Source of the DNA: Ruminiclostridium sp.
Lineage (GTDB): Bacteria; Bacillota_A; Clostridia; Oscillospirales; Oscillospiraceae
Direction: 5' to 3'
Assembly: GCA_017521345.1 (NCBI GenBank)
Contig: JAFXCU010000110.1
Span: 1 to 7,929, forward strand
Length of the DNA stretch: 7,929 nt
Made by a program: the position numbers and the translations under genes. The notes under the pieces are model-generated. The model saw only the letters and a program-made list of their open reading frames with translations, had not been told where the DNA came from and made no database searches. Position 1 is the stretch's first letter. Every line of letters starts with the position of its first letter. Below are positions 2,709 to 7,929 of the stretch, one piece after another.

Positions 2709-5700
2709 TTACATCCTGATATTGTACCAGGACTTTTTCCAGCCTTGCTTGACCTTAACCAGCTCGTAGTATGCAATGCGCTCCTCTTCTGTGGCGTCCA
2801 CAGATTGCAGGGCTTTCTTGATTTCCTTTTGGGAGTCTGCCCCTGCATCACTGATTGCCGCCGCAAATGCAGATTGCGTTTCAGCGGGAACCTTCTCGTC
2901 AAGGTTGGTCTTTGCCGTCTGAATGGCGGTGACTTGCGATCTGTACTCCTTTTCAAGCTGGGCGAAGGTCCGTTCCTCGCCCTTCTCTTTCAGAGCGTTC
3001 CACTTCTTTTCCTGCTCTTCGGGATCATCCGTAGTGCTGGAAATGTAGTGGAGAATTTCGGCCTTGCTGGTATAGCTGCCGTCACCATCCAGGTCGTAAT
3101 TTCTGCGCTCCTCGTGGAGGGCCTGTATCTCCTTCGGGTCAGTATATCCAGCCTCCACGGCCTTATTGTATGCAGAAGAGTCCGCCGGAACCATCGAGAA
3201 GAACAGGATGTTTTCTTTGGTATAGGCTTTCTGCTCGTCCGTCAGGTCGGTTCTGCTGTCCACATAACTCTCGAACAAGCCTTGCTTGGTGTTCTTGTCC
3301 AAGTCCTTGTTTGCACTGTCTATCATGCCCTTCTGGGTGTAAAGCTCGATAAACTTTGCCGCAGACATACCGACCTTTTCCTCTGCCTCCTTCGCACCGA
3401 AGAACCACCCATCAAATTCGGAAGTATTCGCCCCGGCACTCTCCTTGCCCAGGAGTGTTGCATAGTCATAAATCCGTTCGATGGTCTTTGCCTTGTCCTC
3501 ATCAGAGAGGGCCTTGTAGTTGTCCGAGCCGATAATCTCCCCGATAAGGTCAAGGGCCGCTTCGCCTCTGGTCCGGTTCCAGGTCTCCCACTGCTCACGG
3601 GTCAGGCGTTCTGCCTTGCCGTCTCCGTCCAGGTCAACCTTTTGGCCCTTACTCAGGACACCAAGCAGAGCGTTTCTGTAGCCCAGGTCCCCAAGCCGCT
3701 CCACCTCCTGGGTGGCCTCTGCATCCTCCACCCTGCTCACATAGCCGGGAGATACAAAGTTTTCCAGCGCACGGAGCAACGGGTTTTCCACCTTGTCCTC
3801 CCTGCCCCATACATCCAAATATGGCACATTCTTTTGAGAGAGGCCGGGGATCTTGTTCATCTGCTGCTGTCCAAACTTCTGGAGGCCGACAGGAACCGGA
3901 GAATCCTTGTCCGTGTAGGTGGATCGGCGGGTATCGTCAATGGTTCTTGCCAGTGCGCCCACAGGGGTGGGGATAAACTGCCCCGCAAAATTCCCCAGGA
4001 CATTCCCCACCACAGCAGGAATAATACCGTTTTCACTGTAGGATGCACTCTGCAACGTGCTTCCAAGTCCGCTGAACACTGTATTCTCCACCAGAATATC
4101 AAACGATCTGGAAAGAGCCTCCAGGACCATTCGAAGCCGGTTGGGCTCGTCTGCATCCTCTCCGTTGTCGGCCTCATCCTTCGCCGTCCAGACGTTGTAC
4201 AGCTCTGCACCGATGACAAGAGGAATGATGGAGGGAGCCGCCCAGTCAATCGTATACGTATAGGGGATACTGAAATCACCAACAGGAAGCCCGGTCACTT
4301 CCTCGATCTTGTCGAAGGGGATTGCGCTCAAGTCCAGAGAGTACGCCTGGGAGCCGCTGGCCTCGTCAAGAGCACGTTCCTTTTCGTCGTCCGATGCACC
4401 GGCATTCAAAATCCCCTGTGCTGCCAGGAACGCACCGATGGCCGCAACGGACGTACCAGACAGGCCCTTTGAGAACTTGTCGATGGCATCCGCCACCGTC
4501 TCGTCTCCTCGTCTCACCTTGCGGAGCATATCGACCGTGGAGGTCATCAGGCCAAAGGGCGACAGGTTGAAGCCCTGCTTTGCAATGTTGATGGGAACTC
4601 CCTTGAAGGGCATAACACCACCCACAAGGAGCCGGGTTGCCGTGTTCGTCCGTTCAAAATCAGAGAGCGCAGAGGCCAGGGCGGAAGCGTCTGTAAAGGT
4701 CGCCTCCCTTGCATCCTTGATGGCCTGGTTTCGTGCTAATTCCAGCTGATCCGCCGTCATGGTCGCAGGATTCCAGCCTCTCACAGTGATAAAACGGGCC
4801 ATAGACCGGATATAGGCGGGTTTCTTGGCCCACGAATCCTCCTTTTCCAGAGCGTCAGACACTTTATTTGTGACCTTCGACAGAGGCCCCAGGGCATTTC
4901 TCTGTATCTGCCGTTCCAGGGCAGAACCGGAGGACTCATACTTTCCGCCAGAGAGAACATCCTTCATCGCCTCATAGTCCTGCTTTGCAAACTCCTTTGC
5001 TGCAGGGGTAGCTTTGATGGCTCTGGTTCGCTTCTCCGCAGGAAGCATGAGAGCCTGGAGGCCAGTGGACACCGTGTTAGTTCCTTTGAGCAATCCGCCC
5101 CAAATCACGTTACCCAGGACATTGCGAAAATGAGTCCGGGGATTGGACAGCATGGCAAAGTATCTCCATGCGTTTGCCCGATCCGTCCAGTTGGCCGGAA
5201 CCTTCCGGGCAACATCCAGATAAACGGCATCCAGGGCAGCATCCTCTTCCTTTTTCGTGGTTGCCGCCATGAATTGCTGCATCAGCCCTTCATCTACGGT
5301 AATACCGGATACATCCTTTTTTGTCCGGTTTGCGGCCTCTTTGCGGATGTTTTCAACGGTTTTACGGATGTAATAAGCCTTGCCCTCTTTGGTGGTCTTT
5401 TTCAGCAGTCGGAGGGCTTGCAGCCCCTGTCCCATCCGGGTTGCCTCCGCTGCAATCTCGGCAGCCAGCCGAGCGGAAGTCTGGGAATCTCCTGCCTGTT
5501 CCGCTTCGATGTACAGGGTTTGAGCAAGAACCATGTCGTCCTTCCCTGCCGTTCTGCGGCCCTCCACAACGTCGTTCCACTGCTGATAGGCCCCGTCAAA
5601 TCCCTTCGTCTCAATGGTCTTTACTGCGTTTTGCAGAGCGTCCCGGTCCTTCCTGGGTCTGTAGGAAAAACCCTTGTCCACGATCATCTGTTGGAGGCGT

Positions 5701-7829
5701 TCAACCGTAGTGTCTGTGGTATTCCCTGCCTCCATAGCGTTCCGGGCAAACTGGCTCACCCTGTCCTGTCCATCCGTGCTGATGGGAATATCTACCAGCC
5801 GAGCGGGATTCTCACCAGGGCTGTGGGTTCCGTATTCGTTCATCATGCGGGAATACGGGTCAAAGCCTCCGGCAGCAGAGCCGACACTCCGGGCCACCTC
5901 TTCGCCAGACTCGATGGCCTCAATCTGTGCGGCAATGTCATCCGCCGCCCTCTGTGCTGCCGTCAACTGCTCCAGATAGTAGCCGTCCCGGGTCTCTGCA
6001 TAGTCCCTCACATATCTTTCGATGCGGCCAGAAATCTTTTCCCGGTCTGCCTCCAGCTTGGCAAGCTGTCTTTGCTTCCGGTCCACCATAGCACGGTTGC
6101 CGCCCTCCTGGTCAGGTATAGCCCTCTCGGCCCCCTGGATGACTCGTACAGGCGTTTCAGTTTCTCCCAGTATCTCTCCCTGGTTCCGCTCGAACATTTG
6201 TTCTGTCGCATCCTGAGAGGCCACAGGGGTATCCGAGGAGGAATTTCGCTTGCCCCGGACAGCTGCCAAGAGAGCATCACGCCCCGGCGTGGAGTGCTTG
6301 TCCCGTCCGTCCTGGTCTTGTCTGTAGGCTTGCACAGCTCGGTTGATGGTCTCCAGAAAGCTATTTCCGGGCGTTGTCTCTTCTACAGCAGGAGCCTCGC
6401 CAACCCTGCCGCCGATCACAGAGCCGACAGCACCAAACCCAGCACCAGAGATAGCACCGACAGCGGCAGCCTCTGCAAGTTCCATGAGGGAAAGTTCTGC
6501 TTCCGGGTCCTGGTTCACTAGGTCTGCAACATGATTTAAGACGGTGGAGGCCGTTTCCTCCCCTGCCTCAAGCCCTGCTTGCTTCGCCACATCCACAAGG
6601 AAGGATGCCCCGCCGGAGGTCTTGACAATATCCACCAGATTCTTGATGGGCAGTCGTTCGGTCAGAGTTTCGATGCCACCAGAAACCAGACCACGGGCCA
6701 GGGCTTCCCTTGCACTATAGCCCCGTTCGGTCATCTCGTTTGCTTTCGATCCTGCCGCCTGTGCGCCCATGAGGCCCAGACCCAGGGCAGGACCCACGCC
6801 AGGGATAAACGATGCAGCGATACCGGGGAGGGCCTGGGCGGAGGAAATACCGGCTGTTGCAAGCAGGGCTTCCATGCCGGAAAGCCCCCTTGTGGCCTCC
6901 TGCTGTGCCTCCCTGCTTTCTCGCATGAGGCGTTGCCCTGTGGTCTCCTGATCCATCAGGGCACGAGTAACGCCGTCAGACTGTGCAGGGCCTTTCTGGA
7001 TACCGCCCCACCGCTCCTGTGCGTTTTCCCGAATAAAATCCCTGCTTATTTCTCGCAGACTCAGGAGGGACCCGGCAAAACCCTTTGCGGCAGCTTCGCC
7101 CCCGGCTTTGGTTCTATTGAACGCCTCCAGCATATCCCCTCGGGACCGGACTTGCAGAGGAGTTCCCTGGCCTGTGGTCAGTTCGTTCTGATATGCTGCC
7201 TGTCGGTATGCAGGATTCTCCAGGATACGGGAAATGATGCTTTCCGCTTCAGCTATGGCGGTCTCGTCCCCCGTTTTCTGGACTTTCTCCAGATTCATCC
7301 GGGCGGATTTCAGCCGCTGCCGCCCCAGGGTGTTGAGTTTGGAAAGCTCCTGAGTGGTCAGTTCCGGGGAAATATACTCGTCACCAGCAACGCCGCCGGA
7401 ATAGCCATAGCGATTGCGTATAGTCTCGGCCCGTCTGTGGGCAGCTTGCATCCCGGCAGTATCTCCCGCCGCTTCGGCCTGATCCCACGCCGTCTTTGCG
7501 TCCTTCACCTTCAGTTGGTCTGCAGCCGACAGCCTCTCATCTGCCCCGGAGAGCGTTTGCTTTGCATTCAGCTTGTCCCGCTCCGCCTGGAGGGTTCGCC
7601 CCTTCTCCCGGCTCTGCTCCACCTTTTTCTTGGTGGCTGGGCTGGACTTCTTCACTGTGGGCTGGTTGGCTTTCGTAGCTGCCGCCGTCTTGATGGGCGA
7701 CTTTGTGGACAGTTCCGCCCCAGTTGAAGGGGAAGGAATATCCCTGACGGCCTTTCGCTTCTCGTAGTCCTCCACGAAGGATGACTTCTTTTTCTTCATG
7801 TTCTTTGCTTGAGTGTCAGTCAATGCCAT
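2709..7829 (-). CDS. Giant phage internal/ejected virion protein (polyvalent type), 1706 residues
   Basis: This 1706-residue protein fills two thirds of the window. The N-terminus is very basic (KKKKSSF at 12-18). Residues 65-215 are charged helices, probably coiled coil. Gly/Ala-rich hydrophobic stretches lie at about 323-360 and 452-476, the second preceded by an acidic EAGEETAS helix (421-428), and others at about 1124-1145, 1198-1211 and 1268-1292. A second coiled coil spans about 580-645. The central part holds MGQGLQALRLL (799-809) and WRYFAMLSNPRTHFRNVLGN (888-907), and a core at 1066-1145 (LLVGGVMPFKGVPINIAKQG, then SPFGL), typical of the very large internal or DNA-ejection proteins encoded in phage structural operons and resembling the large polyvalent protein-associated (LPD38-like) region; this is recall, not a search. 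Two DLDGDG loops occur at 1399-1404 and 1579-1584. No nuclease, protease or lysozyme catalytic motif was recognised. Likely role: packed in the head or tail and ejected with DNA, inserting in the host membrane. ATG at 7829 follows AAAGGAGGTGA by six bases. Confidence 0.85.
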   Translation of the reverse strand: MALTDTQAKNMKKKKSSFVEDYEKRKAVRDIPSPSTGAELSTKSPIKTAAATKANQPTVKKSSPATKKKVEQSREKGRTLQAERDKLNAKQTLSGADERLSAADQLKVKDAKTAWDQAEAAGDTAGMQAAHRRAETIRNRYGYSGGVAGDEYISPELTTQELSKLNTLGRQRLKSARMNLEKVQKTGDETAIAEAESIISRILENPAYRQAAYQNELTTGQGTPLQVRSRGDMLEAFNRTKAGGEAAAKGFAGSLLSLREISRDFIRENAQERWGGIQKGPAQSDGVTRALMDQETTGQRLMRESREAQQEATRGLSGMEALLATAGISSAQALPGIAASFIPGVGPALGLGLMGAQAAGSKANEMTERGYSAREALARGLVSGGIETLTERLPIKNLVDIVKTSGGASFLVDVAKQAGLEAGEETASTVLNHVADLVNQDPEAELSLMELAEAAAVGAISGAGFGAVGSVIGGRVGEAPAVEETTPGNSFLETINRAVQAYRQDQDGRDKHSTPGRDALLAAVRGKRNSSSDTPVASQDATEQMFERNQGEILGETETPVRVIQGAERAIPDQEGGNRAMVDRKQRQLAKLEADREKISGRIERYVRDYAETRDGYYLEQLTAAQRAADDIAAQIEAIESGEEVARSVGSAAGGFDPYSRMMNEYGTHSPGENPARLVDIPISTDGQDRVSQFARNAMEAGNTTDTTVERLQQMIVDKGFSYRPRKDRDALQNAVKTIETKGFDGAYQQWNDVVEGRRTAGKDDMVLAQTLYIEAEQAGDSQTSARLAAEIAAEATRMGQGLQALRLLKKTTKEGKAYYIRKTVENIRKEAANRTKKDVSGITVDEGLMQQFMAATTKKEEDAALDAVYLDVARKVPANWTDRANAWRYFAMLSNPRTHFRNVLGNVIWGGLLKGTNTVSTGLQALMLPAEKRTRAIKATPAAKEFAKQDYEAMKDVLSGGKYESSGSALERQIQRNALGPLSKVTNKVSDALEKEDSWAKKPAYIRSMARFITVRGWNPATMTADQLELARNQAIKDAREATFTDASALASALSDFERTNTATRLLVGGVMPFKGVPINIAKQGFNLSPFGLMTSTVDMLRKVRRGDETVADAIDKFSKGLSGTSVAAIGAFLAAQGILNAGASDDEKERALDEASGSQAYSLDLSAIPFDKIEEVTGLPVGDFSIPYTYTIDWAAPSIIPLVIGAELYNVWTAKDEADNGEDADEPNRLRMVLEALSRSFDILVENTVFSGLGSTLQSASYSENGIIPAVVGNVLGNFAGQFIPTPVGALARTIDDTRRSTYTDKDSPVPVGLQKFGQQQMNKIPGLSQKNVPYLDVWGREDKVENPLLRALENFVSPGYVSRVEDAEATQEVERLGDLGYRNALLGVLSKGQKVDLDGDGKAERLTREQWETWNRTRGEAALDLIGEIIGSDNYKALSDEDKAKTIERIYDYATLLGKESAGANTSEFDGWFFGAKEAEEKVGMSAAKFIELYTQKGMIDSANKDLDKNTKQGLFESYVDSRTDLTDEQKAYTKENILFFSMVPADSSAYNKAVEAGYTDPKEIQALHEERRNYDLDGDGSYTSKAEILHYISSTTDDPEEQEKKWNALKEKGEERTFAQLEKEYRSQVTAIQTAKTNLDEKVPAETQSAFAAAISDAGADSQKEIKKALQSVDATEEERIAYYELVKVKQGWKKSWYNIRM

Positions 7830-7835
7830 AGACCG

Positions 7836-7846
7836 TCACCTCCTTT
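7836..7846 (-). promoter_or_regulatory. Very strong ribosome binding site of the giant virion gene
   Basis: AAAGGAGGTGA is a near-perfect match to the 16S rRNA 3' end, six bases before ATG at 7829. It overlaps the stop codon of the gene upstream, so the two genes share a transcript. It fits with a protein needed in quantity. Confidence 0.85.
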
Positions 7847-7929
7847 AGCTTAACGCCCACGCAATGTCGGGGTTCGCCGCTTTCCATACCGCTCTCATTT
7901 GCTCGATCTGGTCAGGAGAATAGCCCAGG
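7845..7929 (-). CDS. C-terminal end of an upstream gene of unknown function (partial)
   Basis: Only the last 27 residues are inside the window, ending in QMRAVWKAANPDIAWALS before TAA at 7845-7847; the rest lies beyond the right edge. The stop overlaps the ribosome binding site of the giant virion gene by two to three bases, so it is the preceding member of the same operon, probably another virion or late gene. The visible part is helical (SPDQIEQMRAVWKAANPD) and too short to assign. Confidence 0.7.
   Translation of the reverse strand, partial: LGYSPDQIEQMRAVWKAANPDIAWALS

Noticed and set aside
2688..4472. 594-residue plus-strand open frame opposite the giant virion gene
   Set aside because: It is an antisense shadow produced by the codon bias of the minus-strand gene. 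The product has no domain pattern and no ribosome binding site decides a start.
5130..6521. 463-residue plus-strand open frame opposite the giant virion gene (and a similar one at 6579-7727)
   Set aside because: Same reason: a stop-poor complement of a GC-rich coding strand, while the minus-strand frame has continuous coiled-coil, hydrophobic and phage-type segments.
1..7929. CRISPR array, tRNA, rRNA or insertion sequence
   Set aside because: No regularly spaced repeats, no cloverleaf-type sequence, no rRNA-like stretch and no transposase motif was seen on either strand.

Overview
The window looks like part of a temperate phage or prophage, or a closely related mobile element, from a moderately GC-rich Clostridia-type Firmicute. 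The evidence is the strong GGAGG-type ribosome binding sites, the sigma-A-like promoters, the small phage-style genes and one giant virion-type protein. No integrase, terminase, portal or capsid gene is visible, so the element's borders cannot be fixed, and the host is an inference from style rather than a marker gene.

Layout, left to right. Bases 1-510 hold no convincing gene. This stretch is full of G and C runs, short direct and inverted repeats and a long one-sided C/T tract, and it ends at a candidate terminator (511-540) for transcription coming from the right. Bases 564-1555 on the minus strand carry a compact operon read right to left: an XRE-type DNA-binding regulator, a RelE/ParE-like toxin and a small acidic protein placed as its antitoxin. 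Bases 1556-1816 are a divergent control region with a clear minus-strand promoter (TTGATT, 17 bp, TATAAT), a weaker plus-strand promoter, and three 18-bp operator-like dyads of the form GTACAC-N6-RTGTAC. The outer two dyads overlap one promoter each. This resembles a lambda-type switch and probably binds the XRE protein.

Bases 1817-2645 on the plus strand hold three small genes: a coiled-coil protein whose C-terminal half resembles the tail of YqaJ-type phage recombination nucleases, and two unknowns. They end at a strong hairpin (2666-2706) shared with the convergent gene on the right. Bases 2709-7829 on the minus strand encode a single 1706-residue protein with basic and coiled-coil N-terminal parts, several Gly/Ala-rich hydrophobic segments, a conserved-looking phage core and two DLDGDG calcium-loop-like motifs near the C-terminus. 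It is most likely a large internal or ejected virion protein of the polyvalent type. Just upstream (7845-7929) is the C-terminal end of another minus-strand gene, so the giant gene belongs to a right-to-left, presumably late, operon.

How the parts may work together: the XRE regulator would repress its own operon (with the toxin and antitoxin) and the opposing small-gene operon from the shared operator array, while the structural operon arrives from the right and stops at the shared terminator. The operator array, the regulator-toxin-antitoxin order, the giant virion protein and the unexplained G/C-run region at the left end are the points most worth following.
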